DNA of 64,000 bases, from positions 34,111 to 98,110 of the forward strand of contig JAFECB010000031.1 of the NCBI GenBank assembly GCA_018242365.1, written 5' to 3'. This DNA is from Pseudomonadota bacterium (GTDB lineage Bacteria; Pseudomonadota; Gammaproteobacteria; Xanthomonadales; Xanthomonadaceae). This document shows positions 17,630 to 25,606 of this stretch, piece by piece. Numbering within the stretch: the stretch's first letter is position 1; the number at the start of each line of letters is the position of its first letter. The notes under the pieces were generated by a model. It was not told the origin of the DNA and did no database searches. It saw only the letters and a program-made list of their open reading frames with translations. The position numbers and the translations under genes were made by a program.

Positions 17630-18361
17630 TCAGCGCCAGTGTTCGGCGATCCATGGTGTCGGCCGGACCTTGCGGAACCATTTGCCGCTGCGGCCGGCGA
17701 GGGCGTCGTCGGGGAATGGGCGGCCATGGAATGCGATCACGGCGGCGTCTTTCGGGATGCTGGGCGTACCGAACCACCCGAGGGGCTTCGGGATGCAATG
17801 GCGCTTGAAACTGCGTACCCATTCGGCGGGCCAGTAGCCCAGCTTGCCCTGGGCTGCCAGGGCACCGGTGACGTATTCCTGCTCGTTGCGCACCTCGCGC
17901 AGGACGCTGGCCTGGTCATGCCGGATCCGATCGAGCAGGTCGGGGTGGGCGCCCGCTTCGTAGCGATACACCGAGGTGTTGCCGGTGCCGTCGCGCTTGT
18001 CCCATTCGCGGATCACCAGGAACTCACCGGCGGGCTCGAAGAAGCGATCCAGCGAGCCGACGATCACCACGTCGAGGTCGATGAACAAGGTGGTGCCGGT
18101 GATGTCGTGCAGCGGGTTGGCGAAGCTGGTCACCTTCAGCCAGCCGTGCGCCTTCGCCCACGGCTTGAAGCTGTCGAAATCGGGGATATCGACCTTGGGG
18201 ATGTCGAACACCTCGATGTCCGGGTCGATCCCGCTGCGGTCGTCGGTCAGGCACACGAAGCGGTGCTCACGCGAGAGGTTGCGCTTGACCATCGAGCGCA
18301 GGCGGTTGACGTATTCGGGCCCGTACTTGGTGCCCCACTTGATGCAGAGGACGTTGACCAT
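17630..18361 (-). CDS. Putative glycosyltransferase (GT-A type)
   Basis: A 243-residue protein starting MVNVLCIKWGTKYG. It has the layout of small GT-A glycosyltransferases that handle surface polysaccharides. Key features are YVNRLRSMVKRNL and HRFVCLTDD near the N-terminus, the metal-binding DxD-type FIDLDVVIVG, and a C-terminal AAVIAFHGRPFPDD. There is no signal peptide or membrane helix. It is divergent from kdkA with 46 bases between starts, so both may share a control region. In-frame ATGs upstream of 18361 overlap that region and are less likely. Donor and acceptor cannot be told. Confidence 0.75.
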   Translation of the reverse strand: MVNVLCIKWGTKYGPEYVNRLRSMVKRNLSREHRFVCLTDDRSGIDPDIEVFDIPKVDIPDFDSFKPWAKAHGWLKVTSFANPLHDITGTTLFIDLDVVIVGSLDRFFEPAGEFLVIREWDKRDGTGNTSVYRYEAGAHPDLLDRIRHDQASVLREVRNEQEYVTGALAAQGKLGYWPAEWVRSFKRHCIPKPLGWFGTPSIPKDAAVIAFHGRPFPDDALAGRSGKWFRKVRPTPWIAEHWR

Positions 18362-18407
18362 CCGGGCAGGATAGAGCATTGCCACTGCGACCGGGTAGAC
18401 TTCCGGG

Positions 18408-19151
18408 ATGACGGGCATCGACGCCAGCGAACACCTGACGCCATTCCGCGATGCGCGCGGTTATGGCGCGGTGTTGTTCGATCGCAACCAGATTCGCCAG
18501 CCCGATCCGGCCTGGTTCGATCCCGCGCATTGGGGCGAGGCCGCTCGACCGGTCGCCGGCAGTGGCCGCGGTGGCGCGTGGTTCCTGGATTTCGGCGAGG
18601 GCGATGCCTTCCTGCGGCATTACCTGCGTGGTGGCCTGGTCGCCCGTTTCAGCAAGGATCGCCACCTCTGGCGCAATATCGCCCACGTGCGCAGCTTTGC
18701 CGAGTTCCGCCTGCTCCGGCAGTTGCGCGCCAAGAAACTGCCGGTGCCGATGCCGTATGCGGCGTGGTATCGCCGCGAGGGCATGCATTATCGTGCGGCG
18801 ATCCTGATGCAGCGGCTGCAGGACGTGCGCTCGCTGGCCGAGCTTGCGGGCACCGAAGAAGTGCCGTGGGAGGCGGTTGGTCAACTGATCGCCCGCTTCC
18901 ATCGCGCCGGGGTGGACCATGCCGATCTCAATGCCCACAACATCCAGTTCGATTCGCACTGGCGCGGCTGGATGATCGATTTCGACCGTTCGCGGATCCG
19001 CCTGATCACGTCCGGTTGGCGCGAGGCCAACCTGCTGCGCTTGCGGCGTTCGCTGCGCAAGCTGCGCGGCAGTCGATCGCAGGCCGAAGTGGACGCCGAG
19101 TTTGCGCGCCTGCGTGCGGGCTACGACGAGATCTGGCAGCGCGGTTATTGA
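18408..19151 (+). CDS. kdkA: 3-deoxy-D-manno-octulosonic acid (KDO) kinase
   Basis: KdkA (247 residues) phosphorylates the KDO residue of lipid A-inner core at the cytoplasmic face of the inner membrane. It has a kinase-like fold with the family features: GRGGAWFLDFGEGDAFLRHYLRGG near the start (given here in pieces, GRGGAWFL and LRHYLRGG), the catalytic loop VDHADLNAHNIQF, and the metal-binding MIDFDRSR. The N-terminal FDPAHW pattern is typical. It is convergent with the SRP RNA gene and lies in a surface-glycan region. Confidence 0.92.
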   Translation: MTGIDASEHLTPFRDARGYGAVLFDRNQIRQPDPAWFDPAHWGEAARPVAGSGRGGAWFLDFGEGDAFLRHYLRGGLVARFSKDRHLWRNIAHVRSFAEFRLLRQLRAKKLPVPMPYAAWYRREGMHYRAAILMQRLQDVRSLAELAGTEEVPWEAVGQLIARFHRAGVDHADLNAHNIQFDSHWRGWMIDFDRSRIRLITSGWREANLLRLRRSLRKLRGSRSQAEVDAEFARLRAGYDEIWQRGY

Positions 19152-19189
19152 GCGCTGGCTGACGTGGCGGATGGCCCGGAAAGGGCGAT

Positions 19190-19291
19190 GGCCCCGCCGG
19201 CTGACCTCGGCACCCGCATCAGTCGATACCGTTGCTGCCTTCCGGCCCTGGCGGGGTTTTCGACCTGGCGTCGCGAGGGGCCGACGGGGCC
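19190..19291 (-). ncRNA. ffs: Signal recognition particle RNA (4.5S RNA)
   Basis: About 102 bases on the minus strand. The conserved SRP domain IV core reads GCCAGGGCCGGAAGGCAGCA followed by ACGGTA, and the ends pair (GGCCCCG with CGGGGCC). It binds Ffh to target membrane proteins. Ends are placed from the terminal pairing and may be off by a few bases. The rest of 19152-19502 shows no gene. Confidence 0.88.
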
Positions 19292-19502
19292 ACCATGGAT
19301 GTGAGCCGTGCTGGCGCTGGCTCATGAAGCGTGTCCTGCGTAGCGTGGCTGTCGCATCGTACTGCCGGCGCATCGCAGGGGCGCTAGTTTACATGCTCAT
19401 GGGCCGGGAAAGGAATCGGGCAGTGCGTGAGTGAATGCCTGCCCGGCGGTGGTGATTCGCTACGCCAGCCGTTAGCCTATCGACCGTCAACGAGGGCAGC
19501 AC

Positions 19503-20045
19503 ATGATCCAGGGCGTGCTTCGACATCGGTTGCAGGCGCATGCGGATGCGCGTGGCAGCTTCACGGAAATCTGGATGGACCGTTGGCCGCTGCCGATTGC
19601 GCCGCGCCAATGGGCGCTGGTGCATTCGACCCCGGGCACCCTGCGCGGGATGCATCTGCACCTGCGTCATGATGAGTGCGTGTTGGCGACTGCCGGGCGC
19701 ATGCTCGTGGGCCTGCACGACCTGCGGCCCGATTCGCCATCATCAGGCCACGGCGAATTGATCGAGTTGTCCGCGGAGGTGCCGGAGTTGCTGGTGTTTC
19801 CGCCGGGAGTCGTCCATGGCTGGTATTTCCCGGAGGGCGGCACCCATCTGCAAGCGGTGTCCGAGCCCTTTGCCGAGTATGGCGAGGACGACAATCTTGG
19901 CTGTCACTGGGCGGATCCGGAGCTTGGCATTCACTGGCCCGGCCAGCCGACCACACTCAGCCCGCGCGCTCAGGCCTTTCCGTCGCTGGCGCAGTTGCGC
20001 GAGCAGATCAGTGACCGAGTGATTGGCGCATTTGCTGGCGCGTGA
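19503..20045 (+). CDS. dTDP-4-dehydrorhamnose 3,5-epimerase-family protein
   Basis: A 180-residue RmlC-like cupin. The family pattern is clear: LRGMHLHLRHDE (the RG-x-H active-site strand), GLHDLRPDSP, LLVFPPGVVHGWYF, and YGEDDNLGCHWADPELGIHWP (in pieces YGEDDN and WADPELGIHWP). RmlC enzymes epimerise nucleotide-linked 4-keto sugars in the rhamnose and related pathways. The remaining rml genes are not nearby, so the real substrate may be another 4-keto sugar. It is convergent with the glycosyltransferase at 20046, whose stop directly abuts its own. Confidence 0.85.
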   Translation: MIQGVLRHRLQAHADARGSFTEIWMDRWPLPIAPRQWALVHSTPGTLRGMHLHLRHDECVLATAGRMLVGLHDLRPDSPSSGHGELIELSAEVPELLVFPPGVVHGWYFPEGGTHLQAVSEPFAEYGEDDNLGCHWADPELGIHWPGQPTTLSPRAQAFPSLAQLREQISDRVIGAFAGA

Positions 20046-20906
20046 TCAGCTTCGCCACGCCTTGAGTCGGCGTCGCCAGCGCAGGTAAGGGTCGCGGATG
20101 CCGCGATGGAAGAACAGCCAGCTGCGCCATGCCGATTGCAGCCGTGCCCAGGGAGCATCGAGGCCGGATGCAGCGGTTTGCCGCCAGCGCTCCTGCGCTT
20201 CGACATTGGCGAGCATTAGTCGCCAGCGCGCCAGCTCCGCCGCGCGTTGCGCCGAAGGCCAACCGGGGTGGTCGCCGCGGTTGAAGTAGAGCACCGTGGC
20301 CGTGCGGCCGCTGCACGCGCTGGCACCGCCCTCGCGCAGGAACTGGTGCCACATGTAGTGGTCGGTCTTGCGGTCCTTCGGGGTCGTGCGCCATCCCCAT
20401 GGCAGGCGGCGATAGGCTTCCAAGGTGTGCCCGACCGTAGACAAGCCAATGGGCATCGATCCGAAGCGCTCGATCGCCCGTCGTTGCGCAGGATTTCCAA
20501 GATCGCAGCGCATCGACGTACGTGGCCGTCCGGCCGGAGTGATGTCGATGCGTTCGGTATGGGCGAACGCGTGGTGCTGCAGCAAACCATTCAGACTCGC
20601 CAGATGATCATGCAGCCACAGGTCACGGTCGGTCAGGTAGGCAACGCAGCGGCCACGCGCCTGCTGGAGTGCGGCGTGCCGGTAGGTCTCGCCGCGGCGT
20701 TCGTGCTTGGGGTGGTCGAAAAAGCGAATGCGCGGATCCCGCTGGCACCAAGCGTGAAGCACTGCGCGCGTGTCGACGTCGACGCCATCGCCGATGACGA
20801 ACAACTCCCAGTCGCGCACCGATTGCAGGCAGACCAGCGGCAGGACCTGTTCGAGCGTGCAGCCGCGATCCGCCGTGGTCGGCAACATGATCGTGAATGC
20901 GGTCAC
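20046..20906 (-). CDS. Family 2 glycosyltransferase
   Basis: A 286-residue GT2-like enzyme starting at GTG (VTAFTIMLPTT). The first strand and nucleotide-binding region (TIMLPTT, ELFVIGDGVD) and the acidic motif AYLTDRDLW suit a GT-A fold. The GTG overlaps the upstream gene's stop by 4 bases (GTGA), giving translational coupling and deciding the start. The C-terminal part is basic with several Trp and Arg residues. No membrane helix. Its partner genes suggest surface-glycan or glycopeptide decoration; donor and acceptor unknown. Confidence 0.82.
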   Translation of the reverse strand: MTAFTIMLPTTADRGCTLEQVLPLVCLQSVRDWELFVIGDGVDVDTRAVLHAWCQRDPRIRFFDHPKHERRGETYRHAALQQARGRCVAYLTDRDLWLHDHLASLNGLLQHHAFAHTERIDITPAGRPRTSMRCDLGNPAQRRAIERFGSMPIGLSTVGHTLEAYRRLPWGWRTTPKDRKTDHYMWHQFLREGGASACSGRTATVLYFNRGDHPGWPSAQRAAELARWRLMLANVEAQERWRQTAASGLDAPWARLQSAWRSWLFFHRGIRDPYLRWRRRLKAWRS

Positions 20907-21841
20907 GCCCGGTTCCCGAGGTCGCGCATGCGTTCGATGCTGGCGACGGCGCGGATGCCATCGGCGAGGTCGGATCGTGGTGGCGGTCCCTCGCCACTGA
21001 TCCAGCGTAGCCAAGCCTGCAATTGGCGGCACAAGGCCATGCCGCTGTCGAGCGGGATGACTTCGCGTTCGCTGGCTTCAAGTCGGCTGTCGGCAATGCC
21101 ACGGGCAAGGACGAGAGTAGCGGGGGAGTCGGCATCCCAGAGGGCGACGGCATCCTCGCCGTGCAGGCGCAATTCGCGCTTGCGCTGCGGCGAACGATTG
21201 CCCAATTCGGACAGCATCCATGGCCCGCCTTGCCAACGCAGCCAAGCGCTGCAAATCGCCCCGTCCGCACCCCGTTCAAAGAACGCGGAAGCCGGCTCCG
21301 GCCACGCGCCGTCGAACACTTCGCGGAAAATCGAAATCTCGTGGGGCCCGAGATTGGCCAGGCTGTCGACATCGGTGCGTGGACTGGACCAGTTGATCCG
21401 CGTTGAACGCAAGCCGCGTGGTGTGCCCAAGGCTCCCGAACGTACAAGCTCGCCAAGCTTCTGCACCGCAGGGTGGTAGCGCCAGACATCGAGCATGTGG
21501 CAATCGACCAGCCCGAGCGTTTCGATTTCCCGGGCCTGTGCCAGGTCGACGCAGAGCGGCTTCTCGCAAAGCAGTGGCACGCCTGAACCCGCAAGCAGGC
21601 GCAGGCTCGCCAGATGCGCGCTGGCAGGAGTAGCAATCACCCAGCCGTCGCAGGCGTCGGCTTGGGAGATCGTCGGCAGTGCGTCAGCGGCACCGCCAGC
21701 CATCGCATTTGCACGCGCGGTCGCGTCCGCATCGACCACCTGGACACGTGCACCCAAGGCGCAGAGGTCGTCGAGGATTCGACGGCCCCAGACGCCGCAA
21801 CCCAGCAGGCCGATGGTGAGGGGATTGCGGGTGCGGTGCAT
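20903..21841 (-). CDS. Gfo/Idh/MocA-family oxidoreductase
   Basis: A 312-residue NAD(P)-dependent sugar oxidoreductase. The N-terminal Rossmann fold has IGLLGCGVWGRRI. The family signature CEKPL carries the catalytic Lys, and the C-terminal domain contains the LANLGPHEISIF region. Such enzymes oxidise or reduce nucleotide sugars or related polyols. It is the first gene of a two-gene leftward operon with the glycosyltransferase (4-base overlap). It probably supplies a modified sugar for the same glycan; the substrate is not predictable. Confidence 0.88.
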   Translation of the reverse strand: MHRTRNPLTIGLLGCGVWGRRILDDLCALGARVQVVDADATARANAMAGGAADALPTISQADACDGWVIATPASAHLASLRLLAGSGVPLLCEKPLCVDLAQAREIETLGLVDCHMLDVWRYHPAVQKLGELVRSGALGTPRGLRSTRINWSSPRTDVDSLANLGPHEISIFREVFDGAWPEPASAFFERGADGAICSAWLRWQGGPWMLSELGNRSPQRKRELRLHGEDAVALWDADSPATLVLARGIADSRLEASEREVIPLDSGMALCRQLQAWLRWISGEGPPPRSDLADGIRAVASIERMRDLGNRA

Positions 21842-22001
21842 GGGCGATCAATCAGTCCGCGGCGTGAAAGGCGTGTCGGGGCATGCGAATACAACGTCTG
21901 GCGAAGGGTACGCGGCTGGCGGTGGCATGGGTAGATCTCGCCACAAGCGATGCGATAAGCCCTTGCCGTATGAGGGGTGTGGCAGGACTGATCGGGAATC
22001 G

Positions 22002-22157
22002 GGGGATAGACGCGGGCCATCCATGGCCCGCGCCCTGCGGGCAGCCTGCGGCTGTCCTGATTCGCTCCGGGCGAATCAGTCGAACCCCGCGGGGGTTCTC
22101 CTCCGCCATCTTCCCGCAGACATGAAAAACGCCCCACGAGGGGGCGCTTCTCATGTC
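22002..22157 (-). repeat. Fourth copy of the tRNA-Ser-linked repeat
   Basis: This copy matches units 2 and 3 of the 11162-11689 array through the GGGCCATCCATGGCCC and GCAGCCTGCGGC hairpins and the CGAATCAGTCGAACCC block. It ends in a terminator-like hairpin (GCCCC / GGGGC) immediately next to the 3' end of tRNA-Ser(GGA). 21842-22001 shows no gene. Confidence 0.8.
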
Positions 22158-22250
22158 TGGCGGAGAGAGGGGGATTCGAACCCCCGAGGCGGGGTTTAGC
22201 CGCCTACACACTTTCCAGGCGTGCTCCTTCAACCACTCGGACACCTCTCC
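22158..22250 (-). tRNA. tRNA-Ser (anticodon GGA)
   Basis: A 93-base class II tRNA with CCA. Acceptor GGAGAGG, anticodon loop CTGGAAA with anticodon GGA, long variable arm, and T-arm with GGGGGTTCGAATCCCCC. No element is inserted at this copy. Confidence 0.97.
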
Positions 22251-22387
22251 GGATTTGACGCGTCCCGATGCCTGCTTTGGGCCCGCGAGGTTCGGGGCAA
22301 CTGCGGTTCGGGCCGTGAATTCTAGCGGTCGAGCCGGTTTGACACAACGTCGGCGCGTGGGGTGGTTGGCGCATGCCACAATGGGCC

Positions 22388-24115
22388 ATGTCCTATCTCG
22401 TGCTTGCCCGCAAGTGGCGCCCGCGGCGTTTTTCCGAACTGGTCGGCCAGGAGCACGTCGTGCGTGCGCTGACCAATGCGCTGGAAAGCGGGCGTATCCA
22501 CCATGCCTTGCTGTTCACCGGCACCCGCGGGGTGGGCAAGACCACCATCGCGCGGATCTTCGCCAAATCGCTGAACTGCGAACACGGTGTCGGCGCCGAT
22601 CCCTGCGGTGAATGCGAGACCTGCAAGGCGATCGATGCTGGTCGTTACATCGACCTGCTGGAGATCGATGCCGCCTCCAATACCGGCGTCGAGAACGTGC
22701 GCGATCTGATCGAGAACGCGCAGTACATGCCCTCGCGCGGGCGCTACAAGGTCTACCTGATCGACGAAGTGCACATGCTGTCGAAGGCGGCGTTCAATGC
22801 GTTGCTGAAGACGCTGGAAGAGCCGCCGGCGCACGTCAAGTTCCTGTTCGCCACTACCGATCCGGAAAAATTGCTGGTGACGGTGCTCAGTCGCTGCCTG
22901 CAGTTCAACCTGAAGCGTCTGGACGAGGCGCAGATTCGCGGGCAGTTGACGAAAATCCTGACGGCGGAAGCCATCGATGCCGATGCCGATGCGGTGGCGC
23001 AGCTGGCACGCGCCGCCGATGGCAGTCTGCGTGATGGCCTGTCGCTGCTCGATCAGGCGATTGCCTACAGTGGTTCCGGCAGCGAGGGTGGCAAGCTGGA
23101 TGGCGCGACCGTGGCGACGATGCTGGGCACGGTGGATCGTGCCCGGATCAATGCGCTGCTGGTGGCGTTGGCAGGTGAAGACGGCAAGCGCCTGCTCGAT
23201 GAAGTCGCTGCGCTTGCGGAGTTCTCACCGGATTGGGCGGGCACGCTCGACGCGTTCGCGCTGGCCCTGCATCGCATCCAGGTCCGGCAATTGGTGCCGG
23301 ATGCGGTGATCGAGGCCGATGCGGTCGATGTCGATGGTCTGGCTGCGCAGTTGCGACCCGAGCTGGTGCAGCTGTGGTACCAGATGGCGCTGCATGGGCG
23401 ACGCGATCTCGGCCATGCGCCGAGTCCGCGCAGCGGGTTCGAAATGACCCTGCTGCGGATGCTGGCGTTCCGTCCGGAGGCGGCGGACAGGACGGACGTG
23501 ACGCGGATGGCGTCGGCAACGAAGCCTGCGCTTGCGCCAGTTGCGCCCGCGCCCGCGCGGACCCCGGAAGTGCCGCGTCCGATCGCTTCGGTCGAAACAC
23601 TGCGGCCTGCAGCATCACCCACGCGGCCGCCGCCGCAGGAGCCACGGGTGCTGACACCGGTACCCACGCCGGCATCCGGCGAACAGCCGGCACCGTTGGC
23701 GGCCAGGATCGTCACCGATGGCGAGCATTGGCTGCAGATCGTTGCCGATTGCGGGCTGCGTGGCCCGGCGCGCTTGTTGGCGGAACATGCGGCCTTTGCC
23801 TCGCATCGCGACGGCGTGTTGTGGCTGACCTTGACCCAGGAGCAAGGCCATCTGAAGTCGCCGAGCCTGGTGCTGCAACTCACCGATGCGGTGTCGCGCC
23901 AGTTGGGTGGCGCGGTGCAGGTGCGCTTCGAAGTGGGACAGCCCCGTGGCGAAACCGCCAGCGTGCGCAACGAGCGCGCCAATGATGCGCGCCAGCTCGA
24001 AACCGAGCGCAGGTTTGCCGAGGACCCGGCAATCCAGCATCTGGTCAGCGAACACGGTGCCAGCATCATTCCGGGATCGATTCGGCAACCTGATGCGCAG
24101 CGCAGCGACGATTGA
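22388..24115 (+). CDS. dnaX: DNA polymerase III tau/gamma subunit
   Basis: DnaX (575 residues) is the clamp-loader ATPase subunit that assembles the sliding clamp and links polymerases. Residues 1-360 form the AAA+ clamp-loader core: Walker A GTRGVGKTT, the zinc module CGECETC, the DEVHML Walker B region, and the sensor segment TVLSRCLQF. An Ala/Pro-rich linker leads to a C-terminal tau domain. No classical A-AAA-AAG slippery heptamer was noticed where E. coli makes gamma, so tau may be the only product. ATG 22388 gives the family start MSYLVLARKWRP. It heads the dnaX-ybaB-recR cluster. Confidence 0.96.
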   Translation: MSYLVLARKWRPRRFSELVGQEHVVRALTNALESGRIHHALLFTGTRGVGKTTIARIFAKSLNCEHGVGADPCGECETCKAIDAGRYIDLLEIDAASNTGVENVRDLIENAQYMPSRGRYKVYLIDEVHMLSKAAFNALLKTLEEPPAHVKFLFATTDPEKLLVTVLSRCLQFNLKRLDEAQIRGQLTKILTAEAIDADADAVAQLARAADGSLRDGLSLLDQAIAYSGSGSEGGKLDGATVATMLGTVDRARINALLVALAGEDGKRLLDEVAALAEFSPDWAGTLDAFALALHRIQVRQLVPDAVIEADAVDVDGLAAQLRPELVQLWYQMALHGRRDLGHAPSPRSGFEMTLLRMLAFRPEAADRTDVTRMASATKPALAPVAPAPARTPEVPRPIASVETLRPAASPTRPPPQEPRVLTPVPTPASGEQPAPLAARIVTDGEHWLQIVADCGLRGPARLLAEHAAFASHRDGVLWLTLTQEQGHLKSPSLVLQLTDAVSRQLGGAVQVRFEVGQPRGETASVRNERANDARQLETERRFAEDPAIQHLVSEHGASIIPGSIRQPDAQRSDD

Positions 24116-24169
24116 ATCAACGAAGCTGCAAGACACCAAATCAACGAATCAGCCAACGGAACCCAGGAC

Positions 24170-24490
24170 ATGCGTGGAAATATCGCCCAATTGATGCAAC
24201 AGGCGCAGAAGATGCAGGAAGACGTGCAGCGTGCGCAGGAGGAAGTGGCGGGGCTGGAAGTCGTCGGCAATGCCGGGGGCGGCATGGTCAGCGTCACCCT
24301 GGGCGGGCGCATGGATTGCCGGCGCGTGCGCATCGATCCGGCCGCCCTGTCCGATCCGGAGATGGCCGAGGACCTGATCGCGGCGGCGTTCAACGATGCA
24401 GTCAACAAGATCACGGCGGCCACGCAGGAAAAGATGTCGGCGGCGACCGCCGGGATGTCGCTGCCGCCGGGGCTGAAATTGCCGTTTTGA
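24170..24490 (+). CDS. ybaB: YbaB/EbfC family nucleoid-associated protein
   Basis: A 106-residue dimeric DNA-binding protein. It has the family coiled start ([21 protein letters not shown]), the strand [17 protein letters not shown], and the C-terminal [18 protein letters not shown]. It lies between dnaX and recR, the conserved order across bacteria, consistent with a role in chromosome organisation or repair. It starts 54 bases after dnaX. Confidence 0.95.
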   Translation: MRGNIAQLMQQAQKMQEDVQRAQEEVAGLEVVGNAGGGMVSVTLGGRMDCRRVRIDPAALSDPEMAEDLIAAAFNDAVNKITAATQEKMSAATAGMSLPPGLKLPF

Positions 24491-24576
24491 AGCCGGGATT
24501 GGGGAAGTGGGAGACGGGAGACGGCGGGGCCGAATGTGGGTGGTGAGTGTGTGGTGAGTGGGAGTCTGACCAAGGC

Positions 24577-25173
24577 ATGACAGCGTCATTGCTCGAACAG
24601 TTGATCGAAGCCTTTCGGGTGTTGCCGGGGGTTGGCCAGAAGTCCGCGCAGCGCATGGCCTACCACCTGCTGGAGCGCCAGCGCGAGGGAGGCTTGCGAT
24701 TGTCGGTGGCACTGCAGCAGGCGATGGAGCAGATCCGCCATTGTCAGCGCTGCCGCGATTTCAGCGAGACCGAGTTGTGCGCGGTGTGTGCGAGCACGTC
24801 ACGGGATGCGTCGCTGTTGTGTGTCGTCGAAACGCCCGCAGACCGCCTGGTGATCGAGCAGGCGACCGGTTATCGCGGGCTGTATTTCGTGTTGCAGGGC
24901 AGGCTCAGTCCGCTCGATGGCATCGGCCCTGGCGAGCTGGGCCTCGATCAACTGGCGCAGCGGCTGGACGCCGGCGAAGTGCGCGAGTTGATCGTCGCCA
25001 CCAATCCCACCGTGGAGGGCGAGGCGACCGCGCATTACCTGGCGCAGATCGCGCGTGCCCGTGGCGTGCATCCCAGCCGGCTTGCGCACGGCGTGCCGCT
25101 GGGTGGCGAGCTGGAATACGTCGATCGCGGCACCTTGCAGCATGCCTTCGGTGGCCGGGTGGCAATTCCGTAG
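24577..25173 (+). CDS. recR: Recombination protein RecR
   Basis: RecR (198 residues) works with RecO and RecF to load RecA on gapped DNA. Helix-hairpin-helix [17 protein letters not shown] at residues about 17-33; four-cysteine zinc finger CQRC and CAVC; Toprim domain with [13 protein letters not shown] and [13 protein letters not shown]-terminal Walker B-like [10 protein letters not shown]. The 86 bases after ybaB contain short G-rich repeats but no gene. ATG 24577 is preceded by CCAAGGC. Confidence 0.96.
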   Translation: MTASLLEQLIEAFRVLPGVGQKSAQRMAYHLLERQREGGLRLSVALQQAMEQIRHCQRCRDFSETELCAVCASTSRDASLLCVVETPADRLVIEQATGYRGLYFVLQGRLSPLDGIGPGELGLDQLAQRLDAGEVRELIVATNPTVEGEATAHYLAQIARARGVHPSRLAHGVPLGGELEYVDRGTLQHAFGGRVAIP

Positions 25174-25243
25174 GCAGGTGTCCGCAGGCAGGGCGCTCAC
25201 GCCGCGCAGTGCTCCTACAATGCCGGAATCGAAAGGAGCCGCC

Positions 25244-25594
25244 ATGACCGACACCATCTTCCACAAGATCCTCAACCGCGAGATCCCCGCCGATATCGTC
25301 TACGAGGACGCGTACACCTACGCCTTCCGCGACATCGCGCCGCAGGCGCCGGTGCATGTGTTGTTCGTGCCCAAGCAGGATTTCGCGACGATCAATGACG
25401 TGCCCGAGGAATCGGCGGTGGTGATCGGTCGGCTGGCAACGGCGGCGGCGCGTTATGCCAGGCAGCAGGGCTTTGCCGAGCGTGGCTATCGGGTGGTGAT
25501 GAATTGCAATGGCGACGGTGGGCAGACGGTGTTCCAGATTCATCTGCATTTGTTGGCCGGCGCGCCGCTGGGGCATTTCGGCACGCCGCGCTGA
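25244..25594 (+). CDS. HIT-family nucleotide phosphoramidase (HinT-like)
   Basis: A 116-residue histidine-triad hydrolase of purine nucleoside phosphoramidates. It shows the Hint-type features: N-terminal IFHKILNREIPADIVYED, the middle HVLFVPKQDF, and the active-site triad HLHLLAG preceded by QTVFQI. ATG 25244 has an AAAGGAG site 6 bases upstream, which decides the start over the longer frame. It is convergent with the transglutaminase gene. Confidence 0.93.
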   Translation: MTDTIFHKILNREIPADIVYEDAYTYAFRDIAPQAPVHVLFVPKQDFATINDVPEESAVVIGRLATAAARYARQQGFAERGYRVVMNCNGDGGQTVFQIHLHLLAGAPLGHFGTPR

Positions 25595-25606
25595 CTGGAT
25601 GCGCCA

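Noticed and set aside
17561..19162. 533-residue plus-strand frame opposite the glycosyltransferase and across kdkA
   Set aside because: Shadow frame; the minus-strand glycosyltransferase and the in-frame kdkA have family motifs, this one has none.
22153..22611. 152-residue frame starting MSGGERGIRTPEAG
   Set aside because: It reads through the tRNA-Ser(GGA) sequence, a known source of false ORFs, and ends inside dnaX in another frame.
22388..24115. Programmed frameshift in dnaX to make gamma
   Set aside because: No A-AAA-AAG heptamer or similar slippery run was seen in the expected region.
25055..25594. 179-residue version of the HIT protein
   Set aside because: It would overlap recR; ATG 25244 has a strong AAAGGAG site and the canonical start.
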